In this document: positions 1-6,447 of the stretch, in pieces
How positions within the stretch are numbered: the stretch's first letter is position 1
Layout: each line of letters begins with the position of its first letter
Assembly (NCBI GenBank): GCA_947372405.1
Contig: CANBTO010000175.1
Span: 1 to 9,031, forward strand
Source of the DNA: Verrucomicrobiaceae bacterium
Lineage (GTDB): Bacteria; Verrucomicrobiota; Verrucomicrobiae; Verrucomicrobiales; Akkermansiaceae
Length of the DNA: 9,031 nt
Direction of reading: 5' to 3'
Made by a program: the position numbers and the translations under genes
Notes under the pieces: generated by a model
What the model was told of the DNA's origin: nothing
The model's input: only the letters and a program-made list of their open reading frames with translations
Databases searched by the model: none

Positions 1-3000
1 TCCAGTGGCTCAGGCCCTCGCCGGTGGCGCTCTCGATCTCCAATCCATCCGGCACGTCGAGGTCCAGGCGGAACACGCCGGAGCGGGTGATCGTAACCGC
101 GAGATCGACGGCCACCACCATCCGGTCCTCACCGAGTGACACCAACTGCCATGACTCCGCACGCAGCTCGGGAGCCACCGCGGTGACCTTGAGCTTCGCC
201 TTGGCCGCGCCCGCGCCGTAGCGGAACGCGTGCTGTAGCAGCGCCAGCGGCTGTCCGTCACGGGTCCGCGGCAGCAGGCTGTTGTTGAAATCCTCCGGAT
301 TCACGCGGGAAAGGCCCTCGACATCCACGGACTCCGGCTGCACCTCGTCACCGAACGCGATTCCTAACAATCCCACCTCGCCCGCAGCGTGATCCACCCG
401 CACCGGCTCGAGTTCAAGTTGCAGCGGAAGGGCTCCGGCACCACGCTGGGTCTCGATGGTGAACGAGAATCCATCGCTGCGAGCCGGCTCCACCGTGACG
501 CGCAGCTCGCGTTTCTCCGGATCAAAGCGCCACGCGCCGACAGGTCCATCCCCCACATCGCTCACGGTGAAGCCCGCGGGAATCTTCATGGTCAGGGACG
601 AAACCCGGCCTTGTGCGGGACGGATCGTCACCAGATGGCGGCCGTTCACCACTCCTGGTCCGGGAATGAAAAGATTGGCAACCTCGGAGAAATACTTCGT
701 TTCCTCGCTGCCGGCGTCGCGCTGTTTCGGGCGGGCCTGGATTCTAACCGAATCCACCGGGCCCAGCGCCATCACCGCGCCGCTCTCGTCCGCCTTCAGT
801 CCCGTCAGAGCCTGGACCTTCGCCGCTCCCTGCGCGGAAAACTCCCAGCCGCCCTTGTTCCAGCGCAGCGTGACGCGCCGCATCGCCGCAGGGCCGGATG
901 GAAGATCCCAACCTTTCAGCGGATCCGCCAGTGGCATTTCGAAAACCGCCTTGCCGGTCGATCGTCCGCTTTTCTCAGCGACCAGCATGTAGCCGCTGAT
1001 TCCGTCCGACACGCCCTTCACCACCCGCAGGCCGGTGCCATCGAATCGGCTGAGCACGGCGGGCTCGCGCAGCAGCAGGAAGCGGTCTCCCGCCTCGCCG
1101 CGCACCGTCACGTCCACGGTGCCGTAGAGCCTGCCATCGCGGATCTGCCAGTCATGGACCATGGATTCCGCAGGTTTCACCTTCGTGGTTTCCTCCGCCC
1201 GCGCGCTCCATGGGATCATGCAGACCAGCGCCATCGCGGCCGCCACCGCCTCCAAGGCTTTGGGTTTCCTGAGCCCCTTCAAGGCCTGATAGATCCGGGG
1301 CAGCAGCCAGAACGCGCCCACCAGCGCGACGATGGCGAAGAACAGCGGAGCCCCTCCACGAACTGATAGAAACGCGGCCACCACCAGCACCAGCCCGCTG
1401 CCCAGCCACCAGCGGTCGCCCTTCACCACGCCCCGCAGGGCGGCGATGGTTCCGAGCACAAATCCAAGCCAGACGCCCCACCCGGTGCGTGCGACCCATG
1501 CCGGGACATTGCCCAGTTCAATCGAGATCTCGCTGTTCGCAGCCACCACGGGTGCCGCATATTCCAGTTTCGCCGAACCGACGCGCGATGTCATGCCGGC
1601 ATGCAACGCCAGTCCCAACGCAATCGAAACAAACGCCAATCCGCACAGGATCGCGAAGACTTTCCTCATGCCCGCCGGATTCCCCTTGCCCGTCAGCATG
1701 GTCGCGAGACCCGTTAGAAGCAGCAGTGCGGCGGCGCCACGTTTCCTCGCCATCCAGTCCCAGCCGCTTTCCGCGAGCACCGGTCGCACCAGATCCGCCG
1801 TGCCACCGCGCGGCACAAGCTGGCGGCCTTCATCGCCGGTCACCGTCCACTCGCCGATCACCACCGGCGCGTCGAGTTTCGGTGCGACCAGCCTCGGCTT
1901 GGAAGGGTTTGCGGCACGCGCTCCATAACGAAGCGCGACCTCCACCGCCTGGTTCGGATCCACCCGCGAAGGCAAGGGAACCAGCGTCTCGTCACCATCG
2001 GTGCGGGCGTTCACCGCCTCCCCATCCACCTTGGCCTCCCACAGCACCGCGTCCTTCGGAAACACCATGCGCAACGCGCTCTGGCCGCGTGTTTTCACGA
2101 AAATCCTCGCGTCCGTCACCCACTGGCCGTCACGCGACACCTGGCTGTTGAGCTTCTGGAAATCCACCACCTGCCCGACGGTCTCGCCGGGCTCGAACCA
2201 CTCGACATCCATGCGGATCTTGAACTCCCGCGCCGTGTATTGCCACGCACCCAACGTGGGGGCGCTGCTCAACAAACGGAACTCGGCCGGCAGTTCGGTG
2301 GGATCGATCGCCAACAGAGCGCCCTCGCTCGTGGCCTTGTGGTTCACCTGCAGCGGGCTGACCACCTGCACGAATCCCCGCTCGCCCTGCACACCCAGCG
2401 GACGCACCTCGCCGGGCGAAAGACTGCCGCCGCGCGAGTTCATCGGCTGCTCGAAGGTAAGAAGCACCGTGCCGGTTCCCAACACCGGACGCGACAACGG
2501 AACGATCACCGTGTTGCCATCCCGCCGCCAGTCGCGGCCGACGTTCTGGCCGGTCACATCGATGTTGCCGATGCCTTCGGGCACCGAGATCTTCCATTCG
2601 GTCGCCGGTGCGCCCACCACGAAGAAGTTCATCAGCACGCTGCCATAAACCTCACCCGCCTTGAGCGAGTAGAGATGGAAAACATCCGCCTGGATGCTCT
2701 GCCCGAGCGCCTCCACGGAAAGCTCCACATTCCATGTATCCTCACGGAGGCGGAACGCCTGCTGCAGGGCGTTGGTCTTCTTCGGGAAAAACGTGACGGG
2801 CACTTCGGCGACTCCCGCCGTCTTCCCTGCTGTTAGACGGTAGCCCGCGGCGGCCACCGCGCCGACATAACCGCGCCGCGACTTCACACCCGGAAACCCG
2901 AGCGGCTGGAGCGCCCACGCGCCGGCTTTGGCAGCCTCGTTCTTCTCGAGCCTCACACTGATCAACTGCCGGTCAGCGACTGCCTGCTTGAAGAGGACCT

Positions 3001-4873
3001 TGAGCTTGCGCCTGCCGTCCTTCACATCGCCGCCCACCGCGTAGTCCGCCACTTCCGCACCGGTCACCGAGGCCACCGCATGATCGGCCGGAATCTCCAT
3101 CTCCCACTCGCGCAGCGGAGCCTCGCGGATGTCCAGCTCCAGATCCGCAGAGATGCGGCGGTCGGTCTCGGCGAGTTCATACACCGTGACTTCTGTTAGT
3201 CCGACTTCCGGCAGCACTTGATTGGCATTCACCACATAGCCGTATTCCGCCGAAGGAAACCGATAGACAAAGACCTGGCGGAGTTTCTCATCGACTCCAC
3301 CGGGAAACTGGCCGGGCGCGAGCTGGATCAGTCCCTTGGCATCCGCCACTTCGATTCTAACAGCCCCGTCGTTCGCCACGCGCAGCCAGCCGCTGTGCCG
3401 CAACGCGCCGACAGGGGCCATGCGCAGCGCCTGCGCCTTCACCGGGAATCCGCCGAGAGCCGCCTGGGCCTCGATGACCACACGGCCCGCGCCCTCGATC
3501 GGGCGGCTGAGCTTCACGACCAAGCGGCGGGTGCCACCGCTTTCGATCACGTTCCAGCCCAGCACGGGCTCCCCGGAAACGGACAGGACCTCACCCGGAC
3601 CGTTGAGTGTTAGAGAAAGGTCGGCGAGCTTGCCTTGCAGCACGCGCAGGTCCACCACGGTCAGTTGCCGGAGCAGTCCGCTGCCCACCCGGACGTCGGT
3701 GGTTTCCGTGCTGGAGAAGAAAAGAGTGCCGTCCGCCACCTTGTCCGCCAGCCGCCATGCCATCGCGCCGGAGCCACTGGCCGGGAGGAATCCGCGCCAT
3801 TGCTTGTCAACAAACTGCGGCACGACCGACAGACGGTTGTCGAAGGAACTGTCCGCGCCGATGCCATCGATCATCACGGGAACCACCACGCCCGCCGGCA
3901 GGTTGAAGCCCAACATGCGCCAGTCGCCTTTCCTCATGACAGGCACTTCGAAGGCGAGGTTCACGGGAAATTCGCCGGCACGCTCGGCCACGAGATCGTA
4001 GCTCCATGCATCGTCGATTTTCCGAAGAGCCACGTGCCAGCCGTCGCCGGAAGCGGAGTCTGTTAGGGCCGCGCCGCCTGCCAGCAGTTCCACTGCGGAG
4101 CCATCGCCCCGCGACTTGGCGGTGCCGGTGAGTCGGAAGGAAACGCTCGATCCGTCGTCCGAGACCTTGCCGGTCAGCGCGGTGTTGGTCATTTCCAACC
4201 CGCGCGCGTCCGTGCCGGCGGGCGATATCTTCATGGTGATGCCCGCCTCTTCGGTGCCGATGAACTTCCGGTTCTTCGCACCTTCCAGCGGCGCGAGTCC
4301 ATCCACATCCGTCATCTTCAAGTCCACCCCGCTGTCCTCGGTGACGTTCACCTTGAGTGAGAAACCCGTCGCGCTTCCCGGCCCCGGCAGCAACAGATCC
4401 GCGGTTTCCTTTTCCACTTTGGATTTCGTTTGCACCAGAACCTCAAGTTCCTCCGCCGTCTTGCCCTCGACCAACACAGGCCGCACATCGAGAAAACGAT
4501 CGCCATCCTCCGTCACGCGCACCGACCAATCGCGAAGACCATTGCCAGTGACTTCCGTCACTTCCCCTTCCCCACTGAGCGCGAGCGTGAGTGTTTCGGC
4601 TTTTCCCTGATGGATATGATAACTGATCTTCTGCTCGGAAGTTACGGCTTCCAGCGTCACATGGGCTTCCACCTCGGCGGCTGCGGAGAAGAACAACGGA
4701 GCTTCCTTCGGGGCCTTGGTCCACGGCACGAGCACCATGCGTTCCTCCGCTTCCTGGGCATGGAGAAAGCCGGTCAGCACGATCAGGAGGGCGGACGCCA
4801 CTGTCCGCCATTTTCCAAGGCTCCGGACGGGACAGGAGTGTCCCGACTCCTTATGCAAAATGGTCGTTTTCAT
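1..4873 (-). CDS. Giant secreted/membrane protein with repeated beta modules (3' end outside window)
   Basis: I do not recognise this protein. The frame from ATG at 4873-4871 is free of stops to base 1 (1624 codons) and keeps GC-rich third positions throughout. Residues 1-40 form a signal peptide: a long n-region, hydrophobic V25-L37, likely cleavage after H-A39. Residues 40-1040 are beta-rich and contain a recurring pattern: alternating hydrophobics, Pro, then V-x-G-x-x-V, then a basic/hydrophobic strand and a 'V-x-L' strand. Hydrophobic segments lie at about 1047-1062, 1072-1092, 1131-1146, 1157-1171, 1175-1191 and 1207-1224. The last resembles a signal peptide ending A-R-A1226. The module pattern then resumes to the window edge. 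No catalytic motif was seen. No Shine-Dalgarno precedes the ATG, but no better in-frame start leaves a positive n-region. The gene follows the 234-aa gene after 43 bp and shares its 5' end. It may be a surface scaffold or secretion-related membrane protein; that is inference. Confidence 0.88.
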   Translation of the reverse strand, partial: MKTTILHKESGHSCPVRSLGKWRTVASALLIVLTGFLHAQEAEERMVLVPWTKAPKEAPLFFSAAAEVEAHVTLEAVTSEQKISYHIHQGKAETLTLALSGEGEVTEVTGNGLRDWSVRVTEDGDRFLDVRPVLVEGKTAEELEVLVQTKSKVEKETADLLLPGPGSATGFSLKVNVTEDSGVDLKMTDVDGLAPLEGAKNRKFIGTEEAGITMKISPAGTDARGLEMTNTALTGKVSDDGSSVSFRLTGTAKSRGDGSAVELLAGGAALTDSASGDGWHVALRKIDDAWSYDLVAERAGEFPVNLAFEVPVMRKGDWRMLGFNLPAGVVVPVMIDGIGADSSFDNRLSVVPQFVDKQWRGFLPASGSGAMAWRLADKVADGTLFFSSTETTDVRVGSGLLRQLTVVDLRVLQGKLADLSLTLNGPGEVLSVSGEPVLGWNVIESGGTRRLVVKLSRPIEGAGRVVIEAQAALGGFPVKAQALRMAPVGALRHSGWLRVANDGAVRIEVADAKGLIQLAPGQFPGGVDEKLRQVFVYRFPSAEYGYVVNANQVLPEVGLTEVTVYELAETDRRISADLELDIREAPLREWEMEIPADHAVASVTGAEVADYAVGGDVKDGRRKLKVLFKQAVADRQLISVRLEKNEAAKAGAWALQPLGFPGVKSRRGYVGAVAAAGYRLTAGKTAGVAEVPVTFFPKKTNALQQAFRLREDTWNVELSVEALGQSIQADVFHLYSLKAGEVYGSVLMNFFVVGAPATEWKISVPEGIGNIDVTGQNVGRDWRRDGNTVIVPLSRPVLGTGTVLLTFEQPMNSRGGSLSPGEVRPLGVQGERGFVQVVSPLQVNHKATSEGALLAIDPTELPAEFRLLSSAPTLGAWQYTAREFKIRMDVEWFEPGETVGQVVDFQKLNSQVSRDGQWVTDARIFVKTRGQSALRMVFPKDAVLWEAKVDGEAVNARTDGDETLVPLPSRVDPNQAVEVALRYGARAANPSKPRLVAPKLDAPVVIGEWTVTGDEGRQLVPRGGTADLVRPVLAESGWDWMARKRGAAALLLLTGLATMLTGKGNPAGMRKVFAILCGLAFVSIALGLALHAGMTSRVGSAKLEYAAPVVAANSEISIELGNVPAWVARTGWGVWLGFVLGTIAALRGVVKGDRWWLGSGLVLVVAAFLSVRGGAPLFFAIVALVGAFWLLPRIYQALKGLRKPKALEAVAAAMALVCMIPWSARAEETTKVKPAESMVHDWQIRDGRLYGTVDVTVRGEAGDRFLLLREPAVLSRFDGTGLRVVKGVSDGISGYMLVAEKSGRSTGKAVFEMPLADPLKGWDLPSGPAAMRRVTLRWNKGGWEFSAQGAAKVQALTGLKADESGAVMALGPVDSVRIQARPKQRDAGSEETKYFSEVANLFIPGPGVVNGRHLVTIRPAQGRVSSLTMKIPAGFTVSDVGDGPVGAWRFDPEKRELRVTVEPARSDGFSFTIETQRGAGALPLQLELEPVRVDHAAGEVGLLGIAFGDEVQPESVDVEGLSRVNPEDFNNSLLPRTRDGQPLALLQHAFRYGAGAAKAKLKVTAVAPELRAESWQLVSLGEDRMVVAVDLAVTITRSGVFRLDLDVPDGLEIESATGEGLSHW

Positions 4874-4883
4874 CGGTTTGTGT
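4751..4883 (-). repeat. Duplicated 5' gene end, copy A (leader, start and signal peptide of giant gene)
   Basis: The leader A-C-A-C-A-A-A-C-C-G, the ATG and the first 41 codons resemble the same part of the 234-aa gene (5502-5630). Both proteins begin M-K-T-x-x-L-H-K-E-S-x-H-S-C and both signal cores run L-L-I-V-L-T-x-x-L-H-A-Q-E. Downstream of codon 41 the proteins are unrelated. This points to duplication of a 5' cassette or copying by gene conversion, not to whole-gene paralogy. Confidence 0.75.
4828..4850. repeat. Small REP-like hairpin element, copy A
   Basis: On the plus strand a 7-bp stem CGGGACA / TGTCCCG encloses the loop GGAG (4828-4845). An overlapping alternative stem pairs GGAGT (4835-4839) with ACTCC (4846-4850), so two hairpins exclude each other. 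It lies inside codons 8-16 of the giant gene. In the coding sense it begins next to AAGGAG, a Shine-Dalgarno-like word inside the reading frame. There is no T-run after it, so it is not a terminator. Confidence 0.65.
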
Positions 4884-4916
4884 GTTGGTTGTTTCAAAGG
4901 GCTTGCGGGCATTCAT

Positions 4917-5621
4917 TCAGTCCCCGCTCTTCTCCAACAGCGTGATCGTCCGCTCCGGAGACTTCGATTGCTCCCGGCTGACATAGTCGTGATTCCATTT
5001 CAGGTGGACGGAGTCGCCGGGTTTCAGCGCGAGGATGGCATTGTGGATTTCCGCGGAAACCTTCAGGTTCTTCATGTTGTCTTCTATCAGAATCTGGAAT
5101 TGCTCCTGCTTCGGATCGCCATACTCGCCGGGTTTCTCGTAGTTGAGGTATTTGACGATTTCAAAGACGGCGAGCTTGCCCGAGGAGCCGCAACGGTCGG
5201 GGCAAAGCTTTGTGGCACCATTGCAAGTATGATCCTTCAGCCCCGTGAAGCGGGCGATGGTGTCGTGGGCGGAAAGCAATTCGCGTTGTTCCCTGGGCAT
5301 GAGTTTCTTTTCCACCGCCGCGCGCCATTCGATGGATTTGATTTCAGGCCCTTGACCTGCGGCATCCATCAACTTGAGTCGTTTCGTCAAGGCATTGGCC
5401 CACTCATCCGAGCCGATGTCGGGACCATGACCTTGGGCATCGGTGACGGGCTGCTGATCCTCCGCCCATTTCGCCCATGCCGCCCATTCCTTGGGAGCGG
5501 GTTCCTGGGCGTGGAGAAGACTGGTCAGGACGATGAGGAGCAAGCACGCCAATGTCCACAGGCTGTGCCTCCGATCGGAACAGGAGTGTTCCGACTCCTT
5601 ATGCAGAGTGTTCGTTTTCAT
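4917..5621 (-). CDS. Secreted protein of unknown family: tandem repeats plus HxCx6Cx3C domain
   Basis: This encodes 234 aa, function unknown. Residues 1-39 are a signal peptide with an unusually long n-region (M-K-T-N-T-L-H-K-E-S...) and core L25-L37, likely cut after H-A38. Residues 45-60 are Trp/Ala-rich. Residues 61-85 and 86-108 are two copies of a repeat with consensus D-A-x-G-x-G-P-[DE]-I-x-S-x-E-W. Residues 114-230 form a domain shared with the upstream gene: A-R-F-T-G-L, D-H-x-C133-x6-C140-P-D-R-C144-G-x-S-G-K-L, then YEKPGEYGDPKQ, ILIEDNMKN, LKPGD, WNHDYV and SKSPER. By hand count 86 of 117 residues match the paralogue. His131 and the three Cys could bind metal or form a disulfide. 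The protein ends soon after SPER and has no cystatin part. The start was chosen because it is the only ATG before the hydrophobic core and matches the giant gene's start. No Shine-Dalgarno is visible upstream. Predicted periplasmic or extracellular; same operon. Confidence 0.9.
   Translation of the reverse strand: MKTNTLHKESEHSCSDRRHSLWTLACLLLIVLTSLLHAQEPAPKEWAAWAKWAEDQQPVTDAQGHGPDIGSDEWANALTKRLKLMDAAGQGPEIKSIEWRAAVEKKLMPREQRELLSAHDTIARFTGLKDHTCNGATKLCPDRCGSSGKLAVFEIVKYLNYEKPGEYGDPKQEQFQILIEDNMKNLKVSAEIHNAILALKPGDSVHLKWNHDYVSREQSKSPERTITLLEKSGD
5298..5441 (-). repeat. Two tandem ~25-codon protein repeats
   Basis: Residues 61-85 and 86-108 of the 234-aa protein align as D-A-[QA]-G-[HQ]-G-P-[DE]-I-[GK]-S-[DI]-E-W, then A-[LV]-x-K-[RK]-L-x-L-M or a close variant. 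The first copy is two residues longer. A weaker Trp-rich stretch (E-W-A-A-W-A-K-W-A) just before may be a decayed third copy. The paralogue at 5652-6365 lacks this insert. The function of the repeat is unknown. Confidence 0.7.
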
Positions 5622-5630
5622 CGCTTGTGT
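5502..5630 (-). repeat. Duplicated 5' gene end, copy B (leader, start and signal peptide of 234-aa gene)
   Basis: This is the partner of the segment at 4751-4883: leader A-C-A-C-A-A-G-C-G, ATG and 40 codons. The two copies are nearly identical across the hairpin element and diverge gradually through the signal-peptide core. The upstream paralogue (237 aa) has an unrelated short signal peptide, so the shared N-terminus was gained separately from the shared Cys domain. Confidence 0.75.
5576..5598. repeat. Small REP-like hairpin element, copy B
   Basis: This is the same element as at 4828-4850: stem CGGAACA / TGTTCCG with loop GGAG (5576-5593), and alternative stem GGAGT (5583-5587) / ACTCC (5594-5598). 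Relative to copy A one stem pair has changed from G-C to A-T on both sides, so pairing is kept. It lies inside the signal-peptide n-region of the 234-aa gene. Confidence 0.65.
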
Positions 5631-5651
5631 TCTCTAACAGGCTATCGCGCC

Positions 5652-6365
5652 TCACTTCCACGCCCAGGACGTCAGCGACATCGCGCCATCGAGTTGCAGA
5701 TAAACCACGGCTTCCGCCTGTCTTTCCTTGCCATCGTCGGTGAGCTTGAGATGGAGCCTGAAATTCATGCCAGCCACCACCTGCTGCTGCGCGTCCACGA
5801 TGCCGACGAGCGCTAGTTTGGGCGATTCCGCCTTCTTCCGCTCAACGGCGAATTCAGCCGCCTTGCGGACCCGTTCGTCGTTCATGTCAGCCCTGGAGTA
5901 TCCTCCAACAAGCGGGGCTTGGTGTTCGGCAGCCGGCGCAGCCAATGGCTCCAGCTTGACGATCACCCGCTCGGGAGACTTGGAACGATCCTTGGTCACG
6001 TAATCGTGATTCCAGTCCAGGCGGACCTGATCGCCCGGCTTGAGGGCGAGGATGGCATCCCGGATCTCCTCCGGGACCTTCGCGTTCTTCATGTTGTCCT
6101 CGATGAGGATGCGGAACTCCTTCTGCTTGGGATCGCCATATTGACCGGGCTTTTCGTAGGCGAGGTAGCGGGTGATTTCGAACACCGCCAGCTTGCCCGA
6201 ATCTCCGCAACGGTCCGGACACAACGAAGTACGGCCCAGGCATTGGTGATCCACCAAACCCGTGAAGCGGGCTTCCGTCTGGTGGGAGGATAGCAACTCT
6301 CGTCCGTTGGGTTCCTCAGCAGGAAGGAGAAGGGCGGACAGCATGAGAAGTAGCAGCGGTTTCAT
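5652..6365 (-). CDS. Secreted HxCx6Cx3C-domain protein with C-terminal cystatin-like domain
   Basis: This encodes 237 aa. Residues 1-16 are a short, classical signal peptide (M-K-P-L-L-L-L-M-L-S..., cut near P-A16). Residues 23-139 are the unknown domain shared with the downstream 234-aa protein, including D-H40-x-C42-x6-C49-P-D-R-C53-G. An Ala/Pro linker (142-151) leads to residues 152-237, which carry the cystatin hallmarks in order: G154-G155, helix motif A-A-E-F-A-V-E (169-175), Q195-V-V-A-G199, and C-terminal L-T-S-W234. In cystatins the Gly pair, QxVxG loop and a Trp hairpin wedge into papain-like protease active sites. The loop is intact here, so inhibition of C1 cysteine proteases is possible but inferred. 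Its target could be a host, predator or self protease; the context does not tell. The gene sits 82 bp after the VWA gene and 30 bp before its paralogue. The leader just before ATG is A/C-rich without a Shine-Dalgarno. Confidence 0.92.
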   Translation of the reverse strand: MKPLLLLMLSALLLPAEEPNGRELLSSHQTEARFTGLVDHQCLGRTSLCPDRCGDSGKLAVFEITRYLAYEKPGQYGDPKQKEFRILIEDNMKNAKVPEEIRDAILALKPGDQVRLDWNHDYVTKDRSKSPERVIVKLEPLAAPAAEHQAPLVGGYSRADMNDERVRKAAEFAVERKKAESPKLALVGIVDAQQQVVAGMNFRLHLKLTDDGKERQAEAVVYLQLDGAMSLTSWAWK

Positions 6366-6447
6366 GGTTGTGGTTTTGATGGGACCTATGAGTCATATAG
6401 GTCATATAGGATCTATGGTTTCGTTTCAGTAAACTCTCCGTAAAATC
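6366..6447. promoter_or_regulatory. 82-bp AT-rich spacer with tandem 9-mers and a short inverted repeat
   Basis: This spacer separates the VWA gene from the cystatin-domain gene. It holds two perfect head-to-tail copies of TCATATAGG (6393-6401 and 6402-6410). An inverted repeat ACCTAT (6384-6389) / ATAGGT (6397-6402) overlaps the first copy. It is the longest intergenic gap and the most AT-rich non-coding stretch, so it is the likeliest place for an internal promoter or an RNA-processing site. No clear -35/-10 pair, terminator hairpin or Shine-Dalgarno could be assigned. The operator idea is inference. Confidence 0.4.

Noticed and set aside
389..1366. Plus-strand ORF of 325 aa and overlapping plus-strand ORFs
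   Set aside because: Antisense to the giant minus-strand gene, no recognisable motif, and Arg/His/Ala-rich composition typical of a GC-rich shadow frame.
2130..2597. Minus-strand ORF of 155 aa, and others at 1152-1499 and 4443-4811
   Set aside because: These are in other frames of the same strand as the giant gene, whose frame has a signal peptide and repeated modules. The composition of these ORFs is Arg/Gly-rich shadow.
4828..4850. Hairpin as a transcription terminator
   Set aside because: It is inside coding sequence just after the start codon and lacks a T-run on either strand.
4847..4852. AAGGAG (coding sense) as the real ribosome binding site of the giant gene
   Set aside because: No ATG, GTG or TTG follows in frame at a suitable distance before the signal-peptide core. 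The ATG at 4873 is kept.
4716..5816. Plus-strand ORF of 366 aa
   Set aside because: It runs antisense across parts of three minus-strand genes that have signal peptides and paralogous conservation, and it has no domain signal of its own.
6393..6410. Tandem 9-mers as a CRISPR-like array
   Set aside because: Only two 9-bp units with no spacers and no cas genes.
6411..6447. Terminator after the VWA gene
   Set aside because: No GC-rich stem followed by a T-run on the minus strand. Read-through into the next gene is more likely.
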